Part shown: positions 41,480 to 49,559 of the stretch, piece after piece
Numbering within the stretch: position 1 is the stretch's first letter
Layout of the letters: each line of letters starts with the position of its first letter
Assembly: GCA_014055465.1 (NCBI GenBank)
Contig: WIAF01000010.1
Location: forward strand, 62,001-126,000
DNA length: 64,000 bases
Source of the DNA: Nitrospira sp. CR1.1
GTDB lineage: Bacteria > Nitrospirota > Nitrospiria > Nitrospirales > Nitrospiraceae
Direction: 5' to 3'
The notes under the pieces: generated by a model
Databases searched by the model: none
What the model saw: the letters and a program-made list of their open reading frames with translations, nothing else
What the model was told of the DNA's origin: nothing
Program-made: the position numbers and the translations under genes

Positions 41480-41977
41480 TTACGAACGTGCGACGGCTTG
41501 ATCGCCGCTTGTGCGCTCGGCAGCCGCCTGTTTCTCCGCCTGGCGTACCTCCCCCAAACAGCATCGACCCGACGGATTCTCCACCTCACAGCGGCAGTTC
41601 CCCGCCTTAATCTCGGCTCGAATGCGGGGCGAGGCCGAGGACCCTCCGGTCCGCTGAATTTCTTCGCGGATCATGCGCTCCGTCACGCCGAAGCAATAAC
41701 AGATCGGGACCGGATCCTCCGTCTCCTTCAGCCCAACCCGCACCCGGACTTGCGCCTTCCGGAGCTGCGTTCCATCAGCGGCGGAGTACACGACCGGGCA
41801 GTGCGGAGTCTCACAGAACACATACTGGCAGCCATTCACCATACCCAGTGCCTCGGGTTTGAGCAGGGCCTGAACAGTGGTCCGATCGACTGGTTGGCCT
41901 TCGCGGCCGCATTGAGGACACAGCAATCGAGCTCCTGGTTTCGTTGGCTCCGCAGGCGTCTTGCAGCAGTCCGTCAT
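41480..41977 (-). CDS. CopZ/BFD-like iron-sulphur or metal-binding protein in the mer operon
   Basis: The 165-residue protein is cysteine-rich. The N-terminal MTDCCKTPAEP and ARLLCPQCGREGQ form a zinc-ribbon-like start. The middle has VNGCQYVFCETPHCPVVYSA. The C-terminal PICYCFGVTERMIREEI and GNCRCEVENPSGRCCLGEV match the BFD-like [2Fe-2S] fold of the CopZ N-terminal domain. Its role in mercury handling is unknown; it could buffer or shuttle metal or electrons. It overlaps the merF stop as ATGA, so it is translated with merF. Confidence 0.8.
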   Translation of the reverse strand: MTDCCKTPAEPTKPGARLLCPQCGREGQPVDRTTVQALLKPEALGMVNGCQYVFCETPHCPVVYSAADGTQLRKAQVRVRVGLKETEDPVPICYCFGVTERMIREEIQRTGGSSASPRIRAEIKAGNCRCEVENPSGRCCLGEVRQAEKQAAAERTSGDQAVARS

Positions 41978-42261
41978 CCGTTTTTCCTTCTCCCCAAACC
42001 TCGTCGCTCCCGACTCTCGGATTCATGGGGCATGTAGCAGGCACTACCCGTGTCTTGCTGCTGACGGGTTCCTGCATACACGGCAAGACTCAGGAATACG
42101 GCTAGAGCCGGAAGGAGCACGTAGTCCAGATAGCCGGTGATGGCCCCCAGTCCAACCACTCCCAACAACACCACTAAGATCGGCGTCAAGCAGCACAGGG
42201 CGACGAGGCCGGAGCCGATCAATCCTATCCACAGCAGCCGCTTACGCTGGGTCTCTTCCAT
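41974..42261 (-). CDS. merF: MerF mercuric ion transporter
   Basis: The 95-residue inner-membrane protein has two hydrophobic helices: IGLIGSGLVALCCLTPILVV with the vicinal cysteine pair that receives Hg(II), and GYLDYVLLPALAVFLSLAVY. This is the standard MerF plan, followed by a short tail with another cysteine (GSACYMPHE). AAAGGGGG lies upstream of the ATG at 42261. Its stop overlaps the CopZ-like gene. With the MerT part of the fusion, the operon encodes two separate importers. Confidence 0.92.
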   Translation of the reverse strand: MEETQRKRLLWIGLIGSGLVALCCLTPILVVLLGVVGLGAITGYLDYVLLPALAVFLSLAVYAGTRQQQDTGSACYMPHESESRERRGLGRRKNG

Positions 42262-42272
42262 CCGACCCCCTT

Positions 42273-42551
42273 TTATGATTGACCGATGCCCGCCGCCCTC
42301 AAGGTGTGAGCCGAGAGTGGCTCCCGTCGGCAACAGTCCAGTAGCACGCCATCGACTGCAATAGCCGGGACCGCGGTAATACCATAGCGGCTGCCTTTCT
42401 CCCGGCATTCGTTCTCGTCGCAGCCCTCTCGTAAGTCATGTATCTGCACGTCACAACTGGGGCAGGCCAGCGACTGCACCAAGTCGACGGCGTCATTACA
42501 AAGCGGGCAGCCAGCCGTGAATACCTCCACACGGCGTTTTGTAGTTGTCAT
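42273..42551 (-). CDS. Thioredoxin-like (glutaredoxin-type) protein of the mer operon
   Basis: The 92-residue thioredoxin-fold protein has FTAGCPLCNDAVDLV, a CPxC redox motif near residue 15, then SCDVQIHDL and YGITAVPAIAVDGVLLDCC with the cis-proline. Such small proteins recur next to merR in mer operons; a role in reducing or carrying mercury-thiol species is plausible but unproven. AAGGAGG before the ATG at 42551 is an excellent ribosome-binding site. It is the second gene of the operon. Confidence 0.85.
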   Translation of the reverse strand: MTTTKRRVEVFTAGCPLCNDAVDLVQSLACPSCDVQIHDLREGCDENECREKGSRYGITAVPAIAVDGVLLDCCRREPLSAHTLRAAGIGQS

Positions 42552-42714
42552 GGTCCTCCTTCTTCTCTCCTCAACGGGTGATGAGATCCCGTGCTTCCCC
42601 GGCGGGTCGGATAAGCGACAGTCAATGGACTCCATTCCAACCACGCCCACGGCGGGTTCAGCATGACGCAAAGACAAGACGTCCACTCCTTCCCAGATGA
42701 TGGACATACAATGC

Positions 42715-43155
42715 TCACTTCTGCCTTTGGGCGGATCTTGATGTTCGCGTGACGCTCGCCTGCAGGCTCTTGAGAATCGGACAACGATCCGTCGGCTGCC
42801 CGGCCCGGCAGTCTCGAATCAGGCTCCGAAGCGCCCGGGCGAGCGCTTGCAGATCCCGCACTTTCGCCTCCACGTGCGTCAGCTTGGCTTGCGCTCGTCG
42901 TTGTACATCACCGCAGCGCGCGGTCGACGTGACGCTGAGCTTGAACAGTTCGGCGATTTCTTGCAGGGTGAAGCCCAGTGCTTGAGCGTTCTTGATGAAC
43001 CGAAGCCGCTGTTCTTCGTCTTCGCCATAGATCCGGTATCCCGACGGTCGGCGCGCAGACGGACCAAGCAGCCTGCGCCGTTCGTAGTACCGCACGGTCT
43101 GGATATTGACGCCAACCGCCTTTGCGAGTTGCCCGATGGTGCAGCCAACTGTCAT
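42715..43155 (-). CDS. merR: MerR mercury-responsive transcription regulator
   Basis: The 146-residue MerR protein has the winged helix-turn-helix (TIGQLAKAVGVNIQTVRYYE), the dimerisation helix, and the three mercury ligands C81, C116 and C125, equivalent to C82, C117 and C126 of Tn501 MerR, the last two in IRDCRAGQPTDRC. It would twist the spaced promoter at 43174-43205 when Hg(II) binds. It is the first gene of the operon and is transcribed with it rather than divergently, unlike Tn501 and Tn21. Confidence 0.97.
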   Translation of the reverse strand: MTVGCTIGQLAKAVGVNIQTVRYYERRRLLGPSARRPSGYRIYGEDEEQRLRFIKNAQALGFTLQEIAELFKLSVTSTARCGDVQRRAQAKLTHVEAKVRDLQALARALRSLIRDCRAGQPTDRCPILKSLQASVTRTSRSAQRQK

Positions 43156-43173
43156 CTTCTCACCTCCGATGAG

Positions 43174-43205
43174 ACTCTACACCCTGTACCACGGTACTGA
43201 GTCAA
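43174..43205 (-). promoter_or_regulatory. MerR-type mer promoter and operator
   Basis: On the minus strand TTGACT (-35, 43205-43200) and TAGAGT (-10, 43179-43174) are separated by 20 bases instead of 17, the diagnostic long spacer of MerR promoters. The dyad GTACC-GT-GGTAC lies in the spacer. It precedes the merR ribosome-binding site GGAGGTGAG, so MerR controls its own gene and the whole operon from here. Confidence 0.88.
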
Positions 43206-43417
43206 GAGGGCACGCGTTCTTTTTTTCATTCTTCCTCCCGTAAGCCTTCTCTTGCACAAGCGTCTCTTCTCTACCGCTTCGACGGCAAAGCGATCGGGCG
43301 CGTCAACATTGTAAGCCAGCTTACAGAAGCCGCGTGTCTCTCGCTGTATGCTCCTATCGAGATATCCACCTATTACAAGAGCACGTTCGATCGTGAATAG
43401 GAATGGTTGATACATAG

Positions 43418-44595
43418 GGAACGTCTGATTAATTCGCGTTTGCGCTGAGCAATCCATTCCTCGGGTGGTCAACCAGGGCTACTGGTATGGGACTGCGCTG
43501 GTCCGGGAGCGTCGGTGCGGGGTTCGCCCACCGTCAGGTCGCCCGCAACCCCGTTCGCACAGACGCTCGCTAGGCCTCCGCCAACAGGCGCCGGCGAGCC
43601 ACGTACAGATTCGCCAAGCCGCAGCTGATGAACAGCCAGTGGGTATTCTTCGCCAACCCACGGTACCGGACTGTGGCCCATCCAAAGATCCGCTTGATCA
43701 CCAAGCACACATGCTCGACTTTGGCGCGGACCTTCGACTTCGTGCGATTGCGGGCACGCTCGGCCTCGCTCAAGGGCCGATGGCGATGGGCTTTCGTCGG
43801 GATGAAGCTCTGGGCATCGGGGGCGTGGTGCCGGATCACGTCGCGTTGCCCGCTGTAGGCGGCATCGCCCCACACCCGTGTCTCCTGCCCATGCAGCAGG
43901 TCCGGCAACACCTGGCTGTCATGCACATTCGCCGCCGTGGCCGCGACCGAATGGATCAGTTTGGTCCGACTATCCACGCCGATATGGGCCTTCATGCCGA
44001 TATACCACTGGTTCCCCTTCTTGGTCTGATGCATCTCGGGATCCCGCTCCTTCGTGCGATGCTTCGTCGAACTGGGGGCCGCAATAATGGTGGCATCCAC
44101 GATGGTCCCTCGGCTCACCTGCAAGCCTTGCGTGACCAACTGCTCTCGGATTCGCACAAAGAGTTGTTCGCCCAGCTGGTGGGCTTCCAGCAGGTGGCGA
44201 AACTTGCCGATCGTCGTCTCATCCGACACCGGTTCGCGGCCCAGATCAATGCCGACGAATTGCCGCATGGCCCGTGAGTCATACAGCGCCTCCTCCACCG
44301 CTGGATCCGACAGGTTGAACCACTGTTGCAGACAATGGAGGCGCAGCATGCGGTCGACGCCCACCGGCGGACGCCCAGGGCCCTCGGCCTTGGGATAGAC
44401 CGGCTCGATTACGGCCACCAATTCCGCCCACGGCACCACGCGGTTCATCTCGTCGAGAAACCGCTCCCGGCGGGTGGGCTTGCGATACTGCTCAAACGAG
44501 ACCTCGGCAAACGTCGATTGCTGCATGGGGGCGCCTCCTCAATCGTGTTGCGCTCCCGTTAGCACATCGCGAGCGGAGAATAAATCAGACCTTCC
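43418..44595 (-). mobile_element. IS5-family insertion sequence (IS5-like group)
   Basis: The ends GGAACGTCTGATTAATTC (43418) and, inverted, GGAAGGTCTGATTTATTC (ending 44595) match at 16 of 18 positions and enclose one transposase gene. The flanks read ATAG and TTAG, target-like but not identical. The right end is almost fused to the next element. Confidence 0.85.
43570..44526 (-). CDS. IS5-family transposase
   Basis: The 318-residue transposase has the IS5 plan. An N-terminal DUF772-type domain (RPPVGVDRMLRLHCLQQWFN, VSDETTIGKFRHLLE) precedes the DDE core: IVDATIIAAPSSTK for the first aspartate, WGDAAYSGQ for the second, and AKVEHVCLVIKRIFGW for the glutamate. The frame is intact. Opposite-strand frames across it are shadows. 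It lies between the mer operator and a second IS5-family element. Confidence 0.93.
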   Translation of the reverse strand: MQQSTFAEVSFEQYRKPTRRERFLDEMNRVVPWAELVAVIEPVYPKAEGPGRPPVGVDRMLRLHCLQQWFNLSDPAVEEALYDSRAMRQFVGIDLGREPVSDETTIGKFRHLLEAHQLGEQLFVRIREQLVTQGLQVSRGTIVDATIIAAPSSTKHRTKERDPEMHQTKKGNQWYIGMKAHIGVDSRTKLIHSVAATAANVHDSQVLPDLLHGQETRVWGDAAYSGQRDVIRHHAPDAQSFIPTKAHRHRPLSEAERARNRTKSKVRAKVEHVCLVIKRIFGWATVRYRGLAKNTHWLFISCGLANLYVARRRLLAEA

Positions 44596-44608
44596 TTAGA
44601 TAGTGTCG

Positions 44609-45094
44609 TCACGAGATGTTGAGCCAGAGGACGAGGCATCTGATTTGGATGGCGGCGAGGAAGGACTTGCTGTTTTTGGCGTATCTTGTTGCAATGCCGC
44701 GCCATCTTTTGAGCATCAGGAACGCATTTTCGATGAGGTGGCGCAATTTGTAAAGGTCTTCGTCGTAGAGCCTTTGATGGATGCGGTTTTTCTTTGGTGG
44801 AATGACGGCGTTCATGCCCTGGGCAGCGGCCTGTTCAATGATCGCATCGGTATCATAACCTTTATCGGCGATGAGATACTCGGCATCAATGCCTTCGATC
44901 AGCTTTGAAGCCTGCGTGCAATCAGCGGCGGTACCGTGCGTAATAATAACTCTGACCGGCATACCAAACGCATCCACGGCCAGATGCAGTTTGGTGTTAA
45001 GCCCCCTTTTGTGCGGCTCATGTCCTGATTGCCGCCTCTGGCGCCTGCGGCATGAGGGTGAACCTTGCAATGGCTGGCGTCGATCATCAGCCAT
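44609..45094 (-). CDS. IS427-type transposase, second frame (OrfB)
   Basis: The C-terminal half of the DDE transposase is readable from about 45010 as HKRGLNTKLHLAVDAFGMPV, then IADKGYDTDAII for the second aspartate and LIENAFLMLKRWRGIATRY for the glutamate. It is not a separate protein by design: a slippery AAAAGGGGG (around 45003-45011) sits at the crossing point with the first frame, so a programmed shift is expected to make the full enzyme. The first part of this frame before the crossing is noncoding-like. Confidence 0.85.
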   Translation of the reverse strand: MADDRRQPLQGSPSCRRRQRRQSGHEPHKRGLNTKLHLAVDAFGMPVRVIITHGTAADCTQASKLIEGIDAEYLIADKGYDTDAIIEQAAAQGMNAVIPPKKNRIHQRLYDEDLYKLRHLIENAFLMLKRWRGIATRYAKNSKSFLAAIQIRCLVLWLNIS

Positions 45095-45381
45095 TCGTAA
45101 TCAGGCGCATCGATCAGCACTTCAAGCAGCCCTTCCCAGATGCCCTTGTCCCGCCAGCGGATGAAACGGCGGTGTGTGTTGCTCCACCCACCGTATTCCG
45201 GCGGCAGATCGCGCCACGGCGCGCCCGTTCTCAAAATCCAGAAGACCGCATTGATAAACAGGCGGTTGTCCTGGGCAATGCCTCCCCAGACGCCCTTGCG
45301 CCCTGGCAGATGCGGCTCCAAAAGCGCCCATGTTTCATCGGATATATCGTGACGGCGATAGGCGGGATGTGAGTGCTTCAT
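44899..45381 (-). CDS. IS427-type transposase, first frame (OrfA)
   Basis: The frame starts MKHSHPAYRRHDISDETWAL and contains the DUF4096-type N-terminal domain (NRLFINAVFWILRTGAPWRD) and the first catalytic aspartate in WLMIDASHCKVH. Real homology ends near NQDMSRTKGG (about 45005), where the frame shifts to OrfB; the residues after it are out-of-frame read-through. Together the two frames encode one transposase of about 250 residues. Confidence 0.85.
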   Translation of the reverse strand: MKHSHPAYRRHDISDETWALLEPHLPGRKGVWGGIAQDNRLFINAVFWILRTGAPWRDLPPEYGGWSNTHRRFIRWRDKGIWEGLLEVLIDAPDYEWLMIDASHCKVHPHAAGARGGNQDMSRTKGGLTPNCIWPWMRLVCRSELLLRTVPPLIARRLQS

Positions 45382-45427
45382 GCGGCCTCCTTCTCTGACC
45401 CCATGATTCTCTCATATCCCGAATCTC

Positions 45428-46051
45428 GTGACTACACTATCTAGTGACCGCAAGCGAGGGGACAGCCGACTCGTGTTCCAGCCTCAACCGATCATCGGGG
45501 CCTTGAACAATACCCAATTGGAGTTGAGTAGCGATGTGTCGACGGACCCGAGGTCGGTCGTGGGGGATGATAAATCTGGCAACCTCACGGTCGGCGCGCT
45601 GTATAACTTCAATACCGAGACCCTGAACCTGCTGGCCTTTGCAGCCCGCGTGCAACTGGGGTTTCCCACCGGTGTGAATGCGAAGGGTGTCGATACGGCG
45701 GTGACCGGGGTCATGACGCGCTCGTTCGGGCGATGGCGGACGCACCTCAATGTGGGGTATACGTTTCTCGGATCACCGCAGGGCCAGGAACGGACTGGAA
45801 CGTACCGGGTCGTGGCAGCGGTGAGTTATCCCCTCGGGTATCCCACCAGCTTTCGCGATACCATCATTGCCAACGTCTTCACCCGTCAATCTGATCTGGT
45901 GGGCCAACGGAATCCGACCGGAATCGGGATCGGCCTTCGGCATCAGGTCAGTTCGCGAGTCGTCGCCGATATTGGGATCGGGAGTGAGTTATTCGGACCG
46001 GCGGATCGATCCGTCTTTTTCAGCACCCTTGGGCTGTCGGTGGGATTCTGA
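45428..46051 (+). CDS. Outer-membrane transporter-like protein, 5'-truncated by the IS
   Basis: The 207-residue remnant shows alternating beta-strand sequence ending in phenylalanine (FFSTLGLSVGF), as in outer-membrane barrels. Features are VGDDKSGNLTVGALYNFNTE, VQLGFPTGVNAKGVDTAV and FLGSPQGQERTGTYRVVAAV. It resembles MetA-pathway/phenol-degradation-type outer-membrane proteins; the call is tentative. The frame begins inside the right inverted repeat of the IS, so the signal peptide and first strands are missing and the protein is probably not exported. Confidence 0.65.
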   Translation: MTTLSSDRKRGDSRLVFQPQPIIGALNNTQLELSSDVSTDPRSVVGDDKSGNLTVGALYNFNTETLNLLAFAARVQLGFPTGVNAKGVDTAVTGVMTRSFGRWRTHLNVGYTFLGSPQGQERTGTYRVVAAVSYPLGYPTSFRDTIIANVFTRQSDLVGQRNPTGIGIGLRHQVSSRVVADIGIGSELFGPADRSVFFSTLGLSVGF

Positions 46052-46494
46052 GAGTGGAAAAGCTTCCGGCACTCACACATTTTCGAGCTCTGAGTTTCCC
46101 TCGTGGCAGTGGCCCTGCTGGACAGCGAGGGCCGTCGGTCCTCGTCAAACAACAACAGACGGTGCTATTTGCATCGGTCGTCTAACTGCATGGTGTTTCG
46201 CTCCACCGCGCGGAGAGAGGAGAAACCTCGGGTAGTCATAGGCCTCAAGGCAAGTCATCATCACTACTGTGTCTGAGCCACAGCGTTTCAGGTGGAAGTG
46301 GGTCGGATCGCCGCTCCAATGCCGGTGGGATGGTCAATATAACGGCGTCCACTCTGCGTAATCCCGTCGGATATGTCGTCACGCGACGCTCAGAGCTTCG
46401 CCGGTTGATAGAATACGGGGTGCAGCAATGATAGGCCCCTGTAAGGATGGCGTTGATTGATGAGGGCAGAGAACTGTGCTACGCTAAGTACTCA
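46052..46494. other. 443-bp region before the metal-efflux block
   Basis: No supported gene. It should contain the promoter of the downstream histidine-rich protein and czc genes. I found no MerR-type spaced promoter or long repeat here. Confidence 0.4.
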
Positions 46495-46965
46495 ATGCGA
46501 TTAAAACATGGCAACGCATCATGGTTTCGCCTCGCGGTGCTCATGTGGGCGTCCTTATGGGTGCTTGCCGTGCCGTTGGTCCATATTCATCCCGAGGCCG
46601 ATCATCGCCATGGGGCCTCGGATCACGTGCATGGCGGCACGGTTCACACGGTTTTCTCCACGGACTTGGTGTGTGAGTTCTCCGGCCATGATCATGCCTC
46701 GGTCGCAGGCGGCGAAACCCGCTGTCCGCTTCATGTAATTACGCTCCTACCTCACGGGCCGGAGCACTTTGCAATTGAGCTGGTTCTCGCTTTCTCCGGC
46801 GAGCCGCAAGTCGGCAAAGGCACCGCGCTGGAGGTGGCCGCACGTTCCTTCCACGCGAACCCGCCCGCGCCACCTCAGGCCGTGTGGCAGCCGCAACCCA
46901 GTCCTTCGCCAACCACTGTGCTCTTGGTGACCACCTTTTCCTCTCGCCCTCCCCCGACTGTTTGA
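46495..46965 (+). CDS. Histidine-rich exported protein ahead of the efflux operon
   Basis: The 156-residue product starts MRLKHGNASWFRLAVLMWAS, with a signal-like segment LAVLMWASLWVLAVPLVHIH. The next region is crowded with histidines (HIHPEADHRHGASDHVHGG, HDHAS), a likely zinc, cobalt or nickel-binding surface. The C-terminus is proline-rich. Such proteins often precede czc or cus operons and buffer periplasmic metal. An ATG at 46447 would add 16 residues but gives a poorer signal peptide. Confidence 0.7.
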   Translation: MRLKHGNASWFRLAVLMWASLWVLAVPLVHIHPEADHRHGASDHVHGGTVHTVFSTDLVCEFSGHDHASVAGGETRCPLHVITLLPHGPEHFAIELVLAFSGEPQVGKGTALEVAARSFHANPPAPPQAVWQPQPSPSPTTVLLVTTFSSRPPPTV

Positions 46966-47082
46966 CCCACGCTTATTTCCAGCTCTTCACGTTTCAACAT
47001 AGTTATAGGCGCTCAGCACGGCACGTCCGTGACTGCGTGTAACGGAAGTCGCTCGCCAAGGCGCCGATGGGGGAGAACCAGC

Positions 47083-48342
47083 ATGAGGCCTGCACTCGTT
47101 TGGAGAATCGTCGCCGCGCTCGGATGCGCGATGATATTTGAGTCATATCCGACGGGCTATGCCACAGAACCGAGCCCGGGCGGATACACGCTGAGCCAAA
47201 TCGTACAACTCGCGCTCCGACACAACCCAATGATGAACGGCGCGGAAGCAGTGCTGGAACAGAGTCAAAGTCAGCGCGTCACGGCCGGTGCCTATTTGAA
47301 TCCCACCATCACGGGGTCGGCCGGCCGCGGGTCGATTCGGGACCCCAATACCGGTGTTTCGATCACCGAACGGACGATCACCGTGGAGCAGCCGCTGGAG
47401 TGGCTGGGCAAACGCACAGCCCGACAACGCGCCGCCGACGCGGGGGTGGCCGGCGCTCTCGCCGGCGTGGACGAAACAAAAGTGCTGGTCATGACCGAAG
47501 TAAAAGGGGCGTTTTTCCAGTTGCTCCTGGCGCAACAGGATGCACAGCTCGCGAGGGAGAACCTGAAGACGGTCGAAGATCTCGTGAAATTGGTGAGTGC
47601 GCGGGTCAGCACGCGAGAAGCGCCGAAATTCGAGTTGGTCAAGGCAACCGTTGAACTCCAAAAAACACGGAAGGATCTGGCGAGGGCGGACAACGCGCTC
47701 CTGGTGGCTCGTGCCAAACTCAATACGGTCACAGGCAAGGCCCTCGGAGAATCATTTGCCATCCAGGGGGAGTTTGAAACAGTGAGGTCGGGACTGGATC
47801 TACGTGTACTGACAGATCAAGCACTCGACCGACATCCCGCACTTCGCCGACAACAGAAAGCGGTCGAGCAAGCCGAATTTACGATCGAACAGGAACGCGC
47901 CTCGCGCATGCCGAACGTGGCCGTGATCGGCCAGTATCATCGAGAAGCCGGTGACGAATCCATCACGGCGGGGCTGAGCGTGCCGCTGCCCCTGTGGTAT
48001 CGCCGACAGGGAGAGATCGGGACGGCGATGGGAGCTCATCGACGAGCGCAAGCCGAACGGGCTCGCGTGCAGCAGGAACTGGAGCAGACCATCACGCAGC
48101 ATTTTCAGGAGGTGCGGACTGCTCAAGAACAGATGCAGGTCTTCGAGCAAGGACTCCTCTATCAAGCCAAAGAAGCGTTCGACATCGCCCAGTTCAGTTT
48201 TCGCCATGGAGTGGCGAGTTTGCTCGAAGTCATCGACGCGCAGCGTGTCTACCGCCAGACGCTCCTCGAATATGCCCAGGCACGAGCCGATCATTCCATC
48301 GCGCTGACCCGATTGGAGCGGGCGGTGGGAGGGTTGCCATGA
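47083..48342 (+). CDS. czcC: CzcC-like outer-membrane efflux protein
   Basis: The 419-residue TolC-fold protein has a signal peptide (MRPALVWRIVAALGCAMIFE) and two OEP repeats with long helices: YTLSQIVQLALRHNPMMNGA, LEWLGKRTARQRAADAGVAG, then VLTDQALDRHPALRRQQKAV and SLLEVIDAQRVYRQTLLEYA. It forms the outer-membrane channel for the RND pump. GGGGGAGA before the ATG supports the start. Its stop overlaps the czcB start (ATGA), so the three pump genes are translationally coupled. Confidence 0.92.
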   Translation: MRPALVWRIVAALGCAMIFESYPTGYATEPSPGGYTLSQIVQLALRHNPMMNGAEAVLEQSQSQRVTAGAYLNPTITGSAGRGSIRDPNTGVSITERTITVEQPLEWLGKRTARQRAADAGVAGALAGVDETKVLVMTEVKGAFFQLLLAQQDAQLARENLKTVEDLVKLVSARVSTREAPKFELVKATVELQKTRKDLARADNALLVARAKLNTVTGKALGESFAIQGEFETVRSGLDLRVLTDQALDRHPALRRQQKAVEQAEFTIEQERASRMPNVAVIGQYHREAGDESITAGLSVPLPLWYRRQGEIGTAMGAHRRAQAERARVQQELEQTITQHFQEVRTAQEQMQVFEQGLLYQAKEAFDIAQFSFRHGVASLLEVIDAQRVYRQTLLEYAQARADHSIALTRLERAVGGLP

Positions 48343-49559
48343 ACGTTCACATCGTGAGGCGTTCATCACCGGTTTATCGAACGATCGGCCTGTTCCTGTT
48401 GGTCGCCATAGTGAATACGTCGTGTCAGTCAAAGCAAGAGGATGCGCCGAAACCGCCTGCCCAGGCGGCCACGGCGTTGAATGAACCCGGTATCATCGAA
48501 CTGCCTGATGGGAGTCCGACTCTCACCCACCTACAGACCGATCGAGCAGCGCTCCGGCCGATCCGCACGGCCCTCAAGGCCCAGGCGGGGAAGATTTTGG
48601 TCAATGAGAATCGACTAGCGCATCTGAGCGCGCGAGTTCCCGGCCGTATCGTGGCTGTGTATACCAACCTCGGCGACCGAGTCCGGGAAGGGGACCGGCT
48701 GCTGTTACTCGACAGCCCCGCCTTTGGAGGGGCCCAGTTGGAGTATCGGAAAGCGAGGACCACAGTGGGTGTGACGGAACAAGCGCTGGAGCGGGCCAAA
48801 GCCCTAATCGATCGCGGTGCGATCGGCGCGGGGGAATATCAACGGCGCGAGGCGGACCATGAGAATGCTCGTGCCGATCTCCACGAAGCGGAGGAAAAGC
48901 TGCATTTACTCGGCATGACGGAGCAGGAGATCGAGCGGTTGGCCGCCAAGACCTTGCCCCATGCGGAGGTCGCGCAAGTCTCCTTACGAGCCCCCTTTAC
49001 CGGTGACGTGATCGAGCGGAACGCGACCATTGGCGAAGTCATCGATCCCAATAAGACGCTCTTCACAGTGGCAGACCTCTCGACTGTCTGGGTGCGTGCC
49101 GATTTCCCGGAGCAACAGGCTGGTCGACTGAAGACCGGCCTCACCATCGAGCTGCGAGTGTCGGCCTATCCGGAGACGGTGTTTCGAGGTGCCATTACCT
49201 ATGTTGGCGCGGTGATCGATCCCACGACGCGGACCGTGACGGCACGGGCGGATGTATCCAACCCTGACGGCCGATTACGACCCGAAATGTTCGCCGACGT
49301 CACATTGATGACGGACGAGCAATCCGTCTTGAGTGTCCCGCGCGCCGCCGTGCAGCAGGTTGGCAGCCGGACGGTCGCGTTCATTGTGCAAGGACCGCGT
49401 CGGTTCGAATCCCGTGAGGTGACCGTCGCCCAAGCGTCGGGCGACTACATCCAGGTTGTGGCCGGGCTCACGGCAGGAGAGGAAGTGGTCACGCAGGGCA
49501 GTTACGCCCTCAAGTCTGAGTTGCTCCGCGAGCACATGCCGTCGGAGGGCGCGCCATGA
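48339..49559 (+). CDS. czcB: CzcB-like periplasmic adaptor (membrane-fusion lipoprotein)
   Basis: The 406-residue adaptor has a lipoprotein signal with cysteine 29 (LVAIVNTSCQ). It then shows the lipoyl/barrel-sandwich halves (LAHLSARVPGRIVAVYTNLG, and APFTGDVIERNATIGEVIDP), a helical hairpin between them, and the beta-barrel and membrane-proximal domains (LSTVWVRADFPEQQAGRLKT, VLSVPRAAVQQVGSRTVAFI). It links the inner-membrane pump to CzcC and may hand metal on. It overlaps czcC and czcA by 4 bases each. Confidence 0.92.
   Translation: MNVHIVRRSSPVYRTIGLFLLVAIVNTSCQSKQEDAPKPPAQAATALNEPGIIELPDGSPTLTHLQTDRAALRPIRTALKAQAGKILVNENRLAHLSARVPGRIVAVYTNLGDRVREGDRLLLLDSPAFGGAQLEYRKARTTVGVTEQALERAKALIDRGAIGAGEYQRREADHENARADLHEAEEKLHLLGMTEQEIERLAAKTLPHAEVAQVSLRAPFTGDVIERNATIGEVIDPNKTLFTVADLSTVWVRADFPEQQAGRLKTGLTIELRVSAYPETVFRGAITYVGAVIDPTTRTVTARADVSNPDGRLRPEMFADVTLMTDEQSVLSVPRAAVQQVGSRTVAFIVQGPRRFESREVTVAQASGDYIQVVAGLTAGEEVVTQGSYALKSELLREHMPSEGAP

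Larger units (their letters stand above)
44599..45441 (-). mobile_element. IS5-family insertion sequence (IS427-like, two overlapping frames)
   Basis: The 19-bp inverted ends GATAGTGTCGTCACGAGAT and GATAGTGTAGTCACGAGAT differ at one position, and TA flanks both sides, as expected for IS427-type elements. The 843-bp length and the two overlapping frames fit. It has cut off the start of the outer-membrane protein gene to its right. Confidence 0.9.

Noticed and set aside
43152-43472. 106-codon minus-strand frame upstream of merR
   Set aside because: It spans the mer promoter/operator and the end of an IS, and has no recognisable product.
49390-49430. tRNA T-arm-like string GGTTCGAATCCC
   Set aside because: It lies inside the czcB coding frame and no cloverleaf can be built around it.
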